DNA from: Euglena gracilis | Lineage: Eukaryota; Euglenida; Euglenophyceae; Euglenales | Length of the DNA stretch: 64,000 nt | Direction of reading: 5' to 3' | Assembly (NCBI GenBank): GCA_039621445.1 | Contig: CP154954.1 | Coordinates: 35,449,703-35,513,702 of the forward strand | Part shown: piece by piece, positions 1-8,025 of the stretch | How positions within the stretch are numbered: the stretch's first letter is position 1 | Layout of the letters: each line of letters opens with the position of its first letter | The notes under the pieces: generated by a model | Seen by the model: the letters and a program-made list of their open reading frames with translations, nothing else | Told to the model about the DNA's origin: nothing | The model's database searches: none | Made by a program: the position numbers and the translations under genes

Positions 1-1714
1 TGGAAGAAATGAGCAGACTTAGATGGGTGCGTTCGACCATTCCGGGGGACATTTACCAGGTCAGCCCAGGTTACCATGTATAAATGGACCAAATTGGGCC
101 TTACTCCGAGTTACCGAATGGGTGTTCCAGGAGGCCTCCAAAGTCAGGGGACCCGTTGGTTTCATGATTGTCGTGGTTTAATGGTAAGAAAAACATGCAG
201 CCGGAAGGTTGGTTGCAAGAAATGAGCAGATTTAGATGGGTGCATTCGACCATTCCGGGGGACATTTACCAGGTCAGCCCAGGTTACCATGTAAAAATGG
301 ACCAAATTGGGCCTTACTCCGAGTAACCGAATGGGTGTTCCAGGAGGCCTCCAAAGTCAGGGGACCCGTTGGTTTCATGATTGTCGTGGTTTAATGGTAA
401 GAAAAACATGCAGCCGGAAGGTTGGTTGCAAGAAATGAGCAGATTTAGATGGGTGCATTCGACCATTCCGGGGGACATTTACCAGGTCAGCCCAGGTTAC
501 CATGTAAAAATGGACCAAATTGGGCCTTACTCCGAGTTACCGAATGGGTGTTCCAGGAGGCCTCCAAAGTCAGGGGACCCGTTGGTTTCATGATTGTCGT
601 GGTTTAATGGTAAGAAAAACATGCAGCGGAATGTTGGTTGCAAGAAATGAGCAGATTTAGATGGGTGCATTCGACCATTCCGGGGGACATTTACCAGGTC
701 AGCCCAGGTTACCATGTATAAATGGACCAAATTGGGCCTTACTCCGAGTCACCGAATGGGTGTTCCAGGAGGCCTCCAAAGTCAGGGGACCCGTTGGTTT
801 CATGATTGTCGTGGTTTAATGGTAAGAAAAACAAGGTATGTTGCAAGAAATGAGCAGATTTAGATGGGTGCGTTCGACCATTCCGGGGGACATTTACCAG
901 GTCAGCCCAGGTTACCATGTAAAAATGGACCAAATTGGGCCTTACTCCGAGTTACCGAATGGGTGTTCCAGGAGGCCTCCAAAGTCAGGGACCCGTTGGT
1001 TTCATGATTGTCGTGGTTTAATGGTAAGAAAAACATGCAGCGGGAATGTTGGTTGCAAGAAATGAGCAGATTTAGATGGGTGCATTCGACCATTCCGGGG
1101 GACATTTACCAGGTCAGCCCAGGTTACCATGTAAAAATGGACCAAATTGGGCCTTACTCCGAGTTACCGAATGGGTGTTCCAGGAGGCCTCCAAAGTCAG
1201 GGGACCCGTTGGTTTCATGATTGTCGTGGTTTAATGGTAAGAAAAACATGCAGCGGGAATGTTGGTTGCAAGAAATGAGCAGATTTAGATGGGTGCATTC
1301 GACCATTCCGGGGGACATTTACCAGGTCAGCCCAGGTTACCATGTAAAAATGGACCAAATTGGGCCTTACTCCGAGTTACCGAATGGGTGTTCCAGGAGG
1401 CCTCCAAAGTCAGGGGACCCGTTGGTTTCATGATTGTCGTGGTTTAATGGTAAGAAAAAGATGCAGCGCGAATGTTGGTTGCAAGAAATGAGCAGATTTA
1501 GATGGGTGCATTCGACCATTCCGGGGGACATTTACCAGGTCAGCCCAGGTTACCATGTAAAAATGGACCAAATTGGGCCTTACTCCGAGTAACGAAAGGG
1601 TGTTCCAGGAGGCCTCCAAAGTCAGGGGACCCGTTGGTTTCACGATTGTCGTGGTTTAATGGTAAGAAAAACATGCAGCGGGAATGTTGGTTGCAAGAAA
1701 TGAGCAGATTTAGA
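1..1714 (+). repeat. 213-bp satellite array, block A
   Basis: About eight head-to-tail copies of a monomer of about 213 bp, cut by the window edge on the left and by element 1 on the right. Each monomer carries the 10-bp palindrome GGAGGCCTCC and the near-palindrome TTACTC-C-GAGTAA. Two variant sites recur: GCGGGAATG versus GCCGGAAGG, and GCAGATTT versus GCACATTT. The monomer length is 3x71, so short ORFs of 65-75 codons repeat on both strands; in-frame stops in every copy and the tandem structure argue against coding. The last monomer stops after its GATTTAGAT segment, where element 1 begins. Confidence 0.97.
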
Positions 1715-2062
1715 TCAGTCGTCAAGCTTGAGGTTTGAGTACTTGAAGGCGTCCTTGAACTTTCTGTTCAAGGTGGAGTATTCCTCCAGTGGCTTCTCGG
1801 CACTCGGCACGATTGTGCGAACTGCGCCTTCCGCAGTGTGCCAGAAGGTACCTCGCAGGCAGTTGACGCAGAGTACTGGTACATTCGTACCATCTCGCTC
1901 CGTGTAGCCAAAATTGTGCTTGTGGGTCCAACTGTCCACGCACTTGGCACATACCAAGGCGGCACAGTTGGGTATGTACATATCCTTGTGGAACGATTTC
2001 CGATCCACAGGGTTGCACACATGAACGAGGGGTAATCCCAAGTCAGGAGCACTGTTGTACAT
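1715..2062 (-). CDS. Cys/His-rich 115-aa ORF, last of the element 1 3' module
   Basis: Function unknown. The frame begins with ATG at 2060-2062, two codons after the TGA ending the 707-aa ORF and in the same frame, so the two may once have been a single protein. Cysteines at residues 33, 38, 41, 65 and 68 and histidines at 47 and 49 make two CxxC pairs 23 residues apart, a spacing compatible with a zinc-ribbon or treble-clef fold; I cannot assign a family. The C-terminus is charged and lysine-rich. Its TGA stop (1715-1717) sits exactly on the boundary with satellite and its first base may come from satellite, so the natural C-terminus may be missing. It has no counterpart in element 2. Confidence 0.5.
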   Translation of the reverse strand: MYNSAPDLGLPLVHVCNPVDRKSFHKDMYIPNCAALVCAKCVDSWTHKHNFGYTERDGTNVPVLCVNCLRGTFWHTAEGAVRTIVPSAEKPLEEYSTLNRKFKDAFKYSNLKLDD

Positions 2063-2068
2063 CCTGTG

Positions 2069-4417
2069 TCAAACAGTGCAGAGCCACACAAATCGGTTTT
2101 CTGATGTTCTGTCGACGAGGAATTCCTCGCCGAAGTATTGGGCCAAAACACGTGGTGATCTGGAATTGTAATAATTCAAGGTGACATTCTGGTCAAAGGA
2201 CCATTTCCGTCCTTGACAGAACAGTGGTTCAATCCACCGATTGAGGCATTGGTCTGTTCGCAGCTTGTGTTCGATCATCATGTACCTGTTTTTCAGGTCA
2301 TGAGTCTCAGGATCATCCTGAGTCATCGCATTCCAGTCGATTACAACTTCGCCTTCCGAAGGTGTCGTAGTCGTAGAGGCGCGGGATTTTCCCTGCCCCT
2401 TCGTAGGTGGTTTCGGCTGTGAGGTTTTCCCATAGCCGGATGATGTGACCTGTGTGAATCCTCCTCCCGAGGCTAATCCTCTAGAAGAAGATGCACCCTG
2501 GCCTCCAGCACCACCACCGCCTTTCGGTGGGGGCTGATCACCTGTCTTAGGTGAGGGTTTGCAAGGCGCGGCACCGGGCTTTGATTTGGCCGGGGCCTTC
2601 GGACTTCCGCTTTCCGGAGCATCCGAGGGTCGCCGTTCGGCGTCACGCTTGCTTGACCAGGTGCGTGGTGACGGCTGGGCCGGGGGTCTTTTCCCCGACA
2701 CCGAGCGTCGTTGACCTTCAGCAGGGGTTTCCCGAGCTGAGGGTCGCCCTACGCGTTCCTTCGCTGCGCTCGTGGGTTTCCCAGGAGCAGCAGTGGGGGA
2801 CGGTGTGGGTGTGGACGTCGCCGCTGCACTTCGCGTTGGCTGAGTCTGTGGTGGGGGCATGGATGTCCGTGTAGCCTGTTTTTCAGGTGCCGGTGTCCGT
2901 GTGCCCGCACGCTTCGGTGCAGTGGCCGCTGTGTGTGGGGGTACGGGCTCATCCCGTGCCTCTGATGCCGCTACCGGTGCTAATGCAGGTTCATCCTGCA
3001 CTGGCGCGGGTAGTGCTATCTCCACTGACATTGCCGTCTGTTCGCCCTCCGTCCGTGTCGTTTCCGACACCGGCGGTGGCGTGGCCATTGGGGGAGGTTC
3101 ATCCTCCTCCATGGCTGCAACTTCAGTTGTTTCGTCCGTTGGCTGGACAGTTTCCGCCACAGCAGTGGAAGAACTGGCCGCAGTGCCACGTGGGGTGACA
3201 ACTGCGATCAGTGATCGCAAACCGCCGAGTACACGTCCGCCCAGTGAGGGGCGCCGTTCAGGTCCTTCCCCTGAAGTGGGCTCCTCCACTGGCTCCTCTG
3301 TCGTCGGGATTTCCCCGGGGACAGGAAGCTTGAGGCGTAATACCTCAGGCGTATGGGTTACCGTCTCCGGCGGGTTTTCCCGCGGAGGGGTCGGTCCTCC
3401 TGGCGTACCCGGTGAGGATGGTGACAGTGGGACAGGCGTCATTTCACCTGTCGGTGATCCCGGGCGCTGGGCGGTTTCCGCCACAGTGTCCAGCATCACA
3501 ACCGATGGGCTACGGGTTTCCCGTGCCGGAGGTTCCGCGGGCTGAGGTTCATCCTCGGCCATTGGGACCACTTCTTCCGTCTCCTCCGCTTCCGGAGGTG
3601 AGTCCTCTGTGTGTAGCTGTGCTGCAGAACGCGGGTCTTCCCCGGTTCTGTAGCACCCCTGTGCGTCTGACAGGCGGAAAAAGCTAATACTTTCGCTCCT
3701 GTCAGAGTTGGGATATGGGGGTGGCCATGACGGTCTTACCCAGCTTCCGGGTAAGGGCTCTGGCTCGTCCTCATTGTTACGGCAGAGGTCTTCCCACTGC
3801 ATTCGCCGATCCCAGCTCATGCCACGTTCTCCTGTGTCTTCCAGGAAGGCTGGCAGCGGCAAGGCATAACGTGGCTGTTTTTCCACGTCTGCTGCGTAGA
3901 AGGACTGGAAATCTTCCCAGATCAGGATATTCCCGAACTGGTTTTCCATGTGCTTCGGAAGACCGATTTCGGCCTCGTACCAGTCCGGCCGCAGGTTCAT
4001 CCTGCGTCGGTCTTGGTCATTCGGTCTGGCTTCTTCCTCGGTGTATCCCCGAGGTAACCACTTCCTGTGAATATTCACATCAGTGGTCATGTACTCCAGG
4101 AAATAAATGTACACCTCCAGGACGTAGGTAATCCACGCCCTGTGCCAGTATTGTTGAAGCAGAAATATTTTCTGCCGGTGCTGTTTCAGCACCTTTCGAT
4201 GTTGCGTTCCGATCTGGGGCTTTCGGCACTGATGCAGGAGAAATCTCCTGGTCAGTGGGCTGCCGGCATTCTCGGCAGTCGGAGGCGGTTTTCCACGCTC
4301 ACCGAAACCCCAGAAATCAACAATGTGTTGCTCTTTGCAAAACTGGCATTCCAGCTTGTATCGTTGTGAGGATAGGCGAGGTCCACGTCCAGTACCTTGA
4401 ACAGCATGCCATACATG
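2069..4417 (-). CDS. 707-aa Pro/Thr/Ala-rich protein of the element 1 3' module
   Basis: Function unknown. The 707-codon stretch runs 4192-2069 from a GTG that is probably not a real start. The frame stays open upstream to 4417, adding about 75 residues with a CQFC pair followed by His and Cys (coded 4346-4222), a possible zinc finger. Residues 1-190 are aromatic and acidic and look folded. Residues about 195-600 are low-complexity Pro/Thr/Ala/Ser with repeated DEP and RETR peptides. A Gly-rich patch follows near 555-590, and the last 95 residues look folded again. A -1 shift in the 4255-4417 overlap would join it to the KG-rich ORF. The repeated DEP/RETR peptides are encoded by short inverted repeats. 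It is absent from element 2. A gag-like or env-position accessory role is possible, but no membrane segment is visible. Confidence 0.6.
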   Translation of the reverse strand, partial: HVWHAVQGTGRGPRLSSQRYKLECQFCKEQHIVDFWGFGERGKPPPTAENAGSPLTRRFLLHQCRKPQIGTQHRKVLKQHRQKIFLLQQYWHRAWITYVLEVYIYFLEYMTTDVNIHRKWLPRGYTEEEARPNDQDRRRMNLRPDWYEAEIGLPKHMENQFGNILIWEDFQSFYAADVEKQPRYALPLPAFLEDTGERGMSWDRRMQWEDLCRNNEDEPEPLPGSWVRPSWPPPYPNSDRSESISFFRLSDAQGCYRTGEDPRSAAQLHTEDSPPEAEETEEVVPMAEDEPQPAEPPARETRSPSVVMLDTVAETAQRPGSPTGEMTPVPLSPSSPGTPGGPTPPRENPPETVTHTPEVLRLKLPVPGEIPTTEEPVEEPTSGEGPERRPSLGGRVLGGLRSLIAVVTPRGTAASSSTAVAETVQPTDETTEVAAMEEDEPPPMATPPPVSETTRTEGEQTAMSVEIALPAPVQDEPALAPVAASEARDEPVPPHTAATAPKRAGTRTPAPEKQATRTSMPPPQTQPTRSAAATSTPTPSPTAAPGKPTSAAKERVGRPSARETPAEGQRRSVSGKRPPAQPSPRTWSSKRDAERRPSDAPESGSPKAPAKSKPGAAPCKPSPKTGDQPPPKGGGGAGGQGASSSRGLASGGGFTQVTSSGYGKTSQPKPPTKGQGKSRASTTTTPSEGEVVIDWNAMTQDDPETHDLKNRYMMIEHKLRTDQCLNRWIEPLFCQGRKWSFDQNVTLNYYNSRSPRVLAQYFGEEFLVDRTSENRFVWLCTV
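2943..4005. repeat. Short hairpin units with TTCAT/CTCAT loops
   Basis: Perfect inverted repeats with nearly constant loops and different stems: ACGGG-CTCAT-CCCGT (2943-2957), TGCAGG-TTCAT-CCTGCA (2984-3000), GGAGG-TTCAT-CCTCC (3093-3107), GAGG-TTCAT-CCTC (3544-3556) and GCAGG-TTCAT-CCTGC (3991-4005). A further copy, ACGGG-TTCAT-CCCGT, lies at 5699-5713. Most encode xDEPx on the minus strand, but the 3991 copy is read in another codon phase. Confidence 0.85.
4159..4278. repeat. Hairpin cluster at the KG-ORF/707-ORF overlap
   Basis: Four perfect inverted repeats lie in 120 nt: GCAGAAA-TAT-TTTCTGC (4159-4175), GGTGCTG-TTT-CAGCACC (4177-4193), CAGGAG-AAAT-CTCCTG (4235-4250) and CTGCCG-7nt-CGGCAG (4260-4278). 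The stretch spans the overlap where the two reading frames exchange, so folded RNA here could matter for recoding. That is inference only. Confidence 0.75.
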
Positions 4418-5184
4418 CTATCCAAGAATACTTGGAGGTTGTTCGTGAACATTACCGCAGCCTGCACCTGGAGTTTCTCCGGCAGGGGGTAATACTTCCA
4501 CTGGATTCCCAGTGCGCTGACAGAATACATGTGGTTGAAGATTTCCTTCAACTGTGCGACGAACGTTTCATCGTCAGGACATGTTCCCAAACAGTTCACG
4601 TACGACTGACCGTTTCGGTCAGTAAAGATGCCGAAGTTCTGGCAGGGGTATCCCAACCAGAACCACAGCTCCCAGAAACCGGGCATCCGGTCCAGGACGA
4701 CTTCATTCGAATGAGGGTATCCCTCAAATGCATGAAGTTCAGAACTGTAGAAAAATCGCTTGCAGTGATCGTACATACGATCCTGTACCACTTCGAGCAC
4801 CGCTTCCGGTGGTCGGTGGATGACGTTACCTGCACGCGTGTACTGCTGAAGATTTTCTTTAATTTTCGGCCAGATCTCATCCAGGTAGTCGAACACCTGG
4901 TTAACGTCGTAATCCTTCGTTTTCGAAGGGTCGGCGGCTTTTCCGCCTTTTCCTGTCGGGGGTCCGGCAGATTTTCCGCCTTTGCCTGGAGCTGGTCCAG
5001 CGGGTTTTCCGCCTTTCCCAGATGGGGCTTTCCCACCTTTCTCCTGGCCTTTACCTTTACCCTTACCCTTGCCTTTTCCTTTTCCCTTGCCCTTCGTGTT
5101 GGACAGCCATTCTATCGTCGCCCGATATGGGTCCCAATATTCCCAGTATTCTGGGTCTTCTTCTGTATACACAGGATAAGTCAC
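4252..5184 (-). CDS. 310-aa KG-rich ORF of the element 1 3' module
   Basis: Function unknown. It lies in the same frame as the integrase ORF, separated only by a TAG (5215-5217) and ten sense codons, so it may be a continuation of pol after a nonsense mutation or readthrough. Residues 1-30 are Tyr/Trp/Glu-rich. Residues 31-46 are (Lys-Gly)8, followed to about residue 82 by GKGGK units, a basic and probably nucleic-acid-binding linker. Residues 91-270 look globular, with many aromatics and several cysteines. The last 40 residues overlap the upstream extension of the 707-aa frame and may be out of frame. The 5184 start is GTG and not credible for a eukaryote. Absent from element 2. The (KG)n run could also be slippage. 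Confidence 0.6.
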   Translation of the reverse strand: MTYPVYTEEDPEYWEYWDPYRATIEWLSNTKGKGKGKGKGKGKGKGQEKGGKAPSGKGGKPAGPAPGKGGKSAGPPTGKGGKAADPSKTKDYDVNQVFDYLDEIWPKIKENLQQYTRAGNVIHRPPEAVLEVVQDRMYDHCKRFFYSSELHAFEGYPHSNEVVLDRMPGFWELWFWLGYPCQNFGIFTDRNGQSYVNCLGTCPDDETFVAQLKEIFNHMYSVSALGIQWKYYPLPEKLQVQAAVMFTNNLQVFLDSMYGMLFKVLDVDLAYPHNDTSWNASFAKSNTLLISGVSVSVENRLRLPRMPAAH

Positions 5185-5214
5185 GGATTCCGTGCTTGGT
5201 GTTCGAGCAAATTC

Positions 5215-7380
5215 CTACTCAGCATCACCACGATTCGAGTAAACCGGTGCGACTGGGGATGGTCGGGTTTCCCGACGTGCCCGTTCTGCCGTCACGTCGG
5301 GCGCTGGCGGAGCTTCCTCCTCAGCGTCGACGTGCATCGCCGCCGGCGGGTTTTCCGACCTCGGCGAGCGGCGTTGTGGCTGCGGCGTCAAATTTTCCGG
5401 GCCGCGGTCACGTTTGCCGGCGGCAGAGCTTGTGGGTCGTGCTGGTGGCGCTTCCGCCACAGCCACGTCCCGCTGTCGCGCTGGTTGACTTAACCGTGAT
5501 GGATCTGGGACTCCTGTGAGAGCCGACACAGCAGCATCATACTGCTGGCGCTCTTCCCGTGTCATTTCCGCCCGGGCAGGGTATCCCTGGCCGGCGGAAA
5601 CAGGGGGACGACGTGCTATTTGTCGTTGGATTGTCACAGCATATTCATACTGTTGACGGTCCTCCTCAGTCTCGAACGGCCGACCAGTCCACGGGTTAAC
5701 GGGTTCATCCCGTGCCGGGGTAACTGGTGCCGCACGAGGCGCTGTCGCGGCTTCCCGCGGACGAGCGCTTCGGGCAGAGTCAGACGCCGGGGGAGGATTT
5801 CCCTCCGCAGGACGTCGTGGGATAGGGTCAGGTATGGTTGGGTGGGGTTGAGGTGGATATACGTACTGATCCCGTGGCATTGGCGCCTCCTGGGGGTAAT
5901 CCCCAGAGACGGTATACTGAGACACAGGCTCCTGCGCAGGATCCTCGGGCCCATACCCTTTCCAGCGGACCTTCCAAAGGTGCATACCTTTGTCGATTTT
6001 GTGATCGATAATTTTATCGACTACAAAGTCGTCCGTCTCAGGTAATCTGGAACGGGGTTTGAAGTGCAAACACGGGATGGGTTTCCCATCCGGTGGCGAC
6101 AGGTATGGTTTGAAGTCGTCCATATGAACGTCCTCAACACCATTCGGTAATGCAACCTTGTAACGCCCGCTGGTACCTAGTCTTTCTAGGATTTCACAGG
6201 GGCCGAGCCAGAGGGGGTCCAGCTTGGAAGACTGCATGCGAGTACGGCTATTCCGTACCCACACGCGGTCGCCAGGACTATACACAGGTGCCTTGAAGTT
6301 CTGCAAAAACGATTTCCGTTTTGCTGCATGAATATCAGTCACGCGTTTCTGGACTGCAGAACGTAGATTTTCTACTTCCGCAAACCAGGTTTCGCAACTG
6401 ACACTCGTTCGGGCGGGTCTCTCCGAAGGGACATCCCCTATGGTCGGAGGGTCCCGTCCGAAAACTAATTTATAGGGGGAATGAGGTAAAACCAACCCTG
6501 GTAGGGTATTGATATAAAACAAAGACCATGGTAGAACTGATATCCAGTTGCTGCGCGAGTCAGCCAGTGAAAGGCGAAGCATATTCACGACGGATTTCAC
6601 GGCTGCCTCGGCTCTACCATTGCCTTTGGGTCGGTATATAATGGAAAAATGTTGCTCGATTCCGAGTAAACCGCACAAAGTGGTGAAAAACCTTGAAGAA
6701 ATCAAATGGTCTTGATCACTCACAATTTCGTTCGGTAAACCCATCAAGCAAATGCATTTCTCCAAAAATATAGTTGCCAAACTTTGGGCAGTCAACCCTG
6801 ACTTCTGGCATGGAATGGCTACAATGTACCCACTCAGCCTGCAGACGACAACAAAGACGTAATCGTAAGTTTTGTCGTCTGTTCCTTTGCACGGTTCTAA
6901 TTCCAGAAAATCCATGCAGAGGGATGTAAAAATGTCAGGGGGTACGGGGAAAAAGTCCATCGTACCAGGGGGGGTACCTCTGCGGGGTTTTACCGCTTGA
7001 CAAATTTGACACCGTTGCGTTATTCGCAAACAGCGTGAGTAAAACTCTTTCTCGCTCAGGGTTGTGCAATACCTGCGGCCCACCAACGAAAGAAGTTTGG
7101 GGGCCCCAGGGTGACCATGGTTGTGATAACACAAAATCACATCATCAACCAGGTCCTGGGGAATACAATATTTGTAACCCGATTCATTGTGAAAAACCAA
7201 CCGTAAAGGTGAAAGAGTGTAATTGTCCAGTACTTCGCCATTACGAAGTCTGGTGACAATGGTGTCATACACCGGATCACGACTATAATCCCATTCGCGA
7301 AAGAACAGTGGGGAAGGGGACTCCGTGCGCATAATACGCCGGGGCCCGGGCGTGCTTCCACGTCGGCGCCTTCCTCGCAC
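5215..7380 (-). CDS. Element 1 integrase with altered chromodomain and Pro/Arg-rich tail
   Basis: Inserts element cDNA into chromosomes. Residues 86-127 form the HHCC zinc finger (H86, H90, C124, C127). The catalytic triad is D157, D222 and E258, with 35 residues between the last two (DD35E). A GPY/F-like C-terminal region follows to about 430. Residues 451-480 match the start of a chromodomain (WKVRWKGYGPED), but the expected DTWEP is replaced by PAQEP and the rest by about 230 residues of Pro/Arg/Ala-rich sequence, so histone-tail binding may be lost or changed. The true N-terminus lies upstream in the RNase H frame; a one-base deletion in an A run near 7410 separates them, and the 7380 GTG is not a real start. 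It ends in TAG in frame with the KG-rich ORF. Confidence 0.9.
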   Translation of the reverse strand: MRGRRRRGSTPGPRRIMRTESPSPLFFREWDYSRDPVYDTIVTRLRNGEVLDNYTLSPLRLVFHNESGYKYCIPQDLVDDVILCYHNHGHPGAPKLLSLVGRRYCTTLSEKEFYSRCLRITQRCQICQAVKPRRGTPPGTMDFFPVPPDIFTSLCMDFLELEPCKGTDDKTYDYVFVVVCRLSGYIVAIPCQKSGLTAQSLATIFLEKCICLMGLPNEIVSDQDHLISSRFFTTLCGLLGIEQHFSIIYRPKGNGRAEAAVKSVVNMLRLSLADSRSNWISVLPWSLFYINTLPGLVLPHSPYKLVFGRDPPTIGDVPSERPARTSVSCETWFAEVENLRSAVQKRVTDIHAAKRKSFLQNFKAPVYSPGDRVWVRNSRTRMQSSKLDPLWLGPCEILERLGTSGRYKVALPNGVEDVHMDDFKPYLSPPDGKPIPCLHFKPRSRLPETDDFVVDKIIDHKIDKGMHLWKVRWKGYGPEDPAQEPVSQYTVSGDYPQEAPMPRDQYVYPPQPHPTIPDPIPRRPAEGNPPPASDSARSARPREAATAPRAAPVTPARDEPVNPWTGRPFETEEDRQQYEYAVTIQRQIARRPPVSAGQGYPARAEMTREERQQYDAAVSALTGVPDPSRLSQPARQRDVAVAEAPPARPTSSAAGKRDRGPENLTPQPQRRSPRSENPPAAMHVDAEEEAPPAPDVTAERARRETRPSPVAPVYSNRGDAE
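5890..5941. repeat. Two palindromes at the chromodomain breakpoint
   Basis: CTGGGG-GTAAT-CCCCAG (5890-5906) and the 12-bp perfect palindrome TCCTGCGCAGGA (5930-5941) lie where element 1 stops resembling element 2, inside the chromodomain codons. Confidence 0.85.
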
Positions 7381-7997
7381 TGGTGCGACCAGGAATAGTT
7401 GTGAAACGGGAAAGAATCCAAAAGATTATCCGCAGCGTCGTTTCGACGTGCGTAGTCGTCAGCTTCCTGACTTCCATGAAAAGTCGCGTCTCCCTCATCC
7501 GGGTTCCCAGGGTAATACCAAGGGGCCCGACTGAGCGGATCCGCTACTTTTTGTGTGTGACCAGGGGTATAGATAACCACAAGGTTGAATTGACTCAAGA
7601 ACTCATGCCATCTGCATCGCCTTCCGACCGATGACATGGCCTTGTTCAAATCCTCGGTGTACCAGTGTTGGAGACTCTCATGGTCGGTCTTGACGAGGAT
7701 CTGGACGAGACTGCTGGCTACCCAGCTTCGGAATTTCTGGAGTATAAGCACGATTGCGTAGGTTTCCTTCTCGCGTATACTCCATTTGACTTGACCTTTT
7801 CCATCGTCGCCCTGTAACTTTCTGCTGAAGAAAGCCACAGGTCGGAGCTCATTCGCCGCATTATGCTGGCTAAGAACTCCGCCAACAGCGTAATCGCTGC
7901 TGTCGACTTCCAACACGTATGGTTTGTACGGGTCCGCGATTTCGAGGACAACATTCTCCAAAAGCAAAACCTTGATTTTCTCAAGGGCGTCGCGCAT
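7137..7997 (-). pseudogene. RNase H domain and start of integrase, element 1
   Basis: Degrades the RNA strand during reverse transcription. In the 286-codon frame, VLEVDSSDYAVGGVLSQ (first Asp at 32), Glu in REKETY (78), Asp in VKTDHESL (105) and Asp in KVADPLSR (153) match Ty3-type RNase H. The sequence from about residue 160 leads into the integrase N-terminus until a one-base deletion near 7410 (A3 versus A4 in element 2) throws the rest out of frame. On the RT side the frame is lost at a T6 run (8036-8041) that is T5 in element 2. The upstream join to RT is therefore a single-base problem, either decay or a homopolymer error. Confidence 0.88.
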
Positions 7998-8025
7998 TTG
8001 GTCATCCCAAATGACTTTGGTATTG

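Noticed and set aside
75-90. TATAAA in some monomers as a promoter
   Set aside because: A single-base variant of TAAAAA in scattered monomers; no start site or transcript evidence.
1-1714. Repeated 65-75 codon ORFs on both strands of the satellite (and throughout blocks B and C)
   Set aside because: They arise because the monomer is 3x71 bp with few stops; each copy ends in a stop, both strands are equally open and variants include frameshifts.
1768-2151. FDTGC in an overlapping minus frame, resembling the protease motif
   Set aside because: It lies in a frame crossing the ends of two better ORFs, has no ILG partner or protease context, and is probably coincidence.
2859-3545. 228-codon plus-strand ORF
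   Set aside because: Antisense shadow of the Pro/Thr-rich 707-aa ORF; Ser/Gly/Val composition is what its complement gives.
4255-5493. 412-codon plus-strand ORF
   Set aside because: Antisense of the KG-rich ORF and integrase tail; no recognisable domain.
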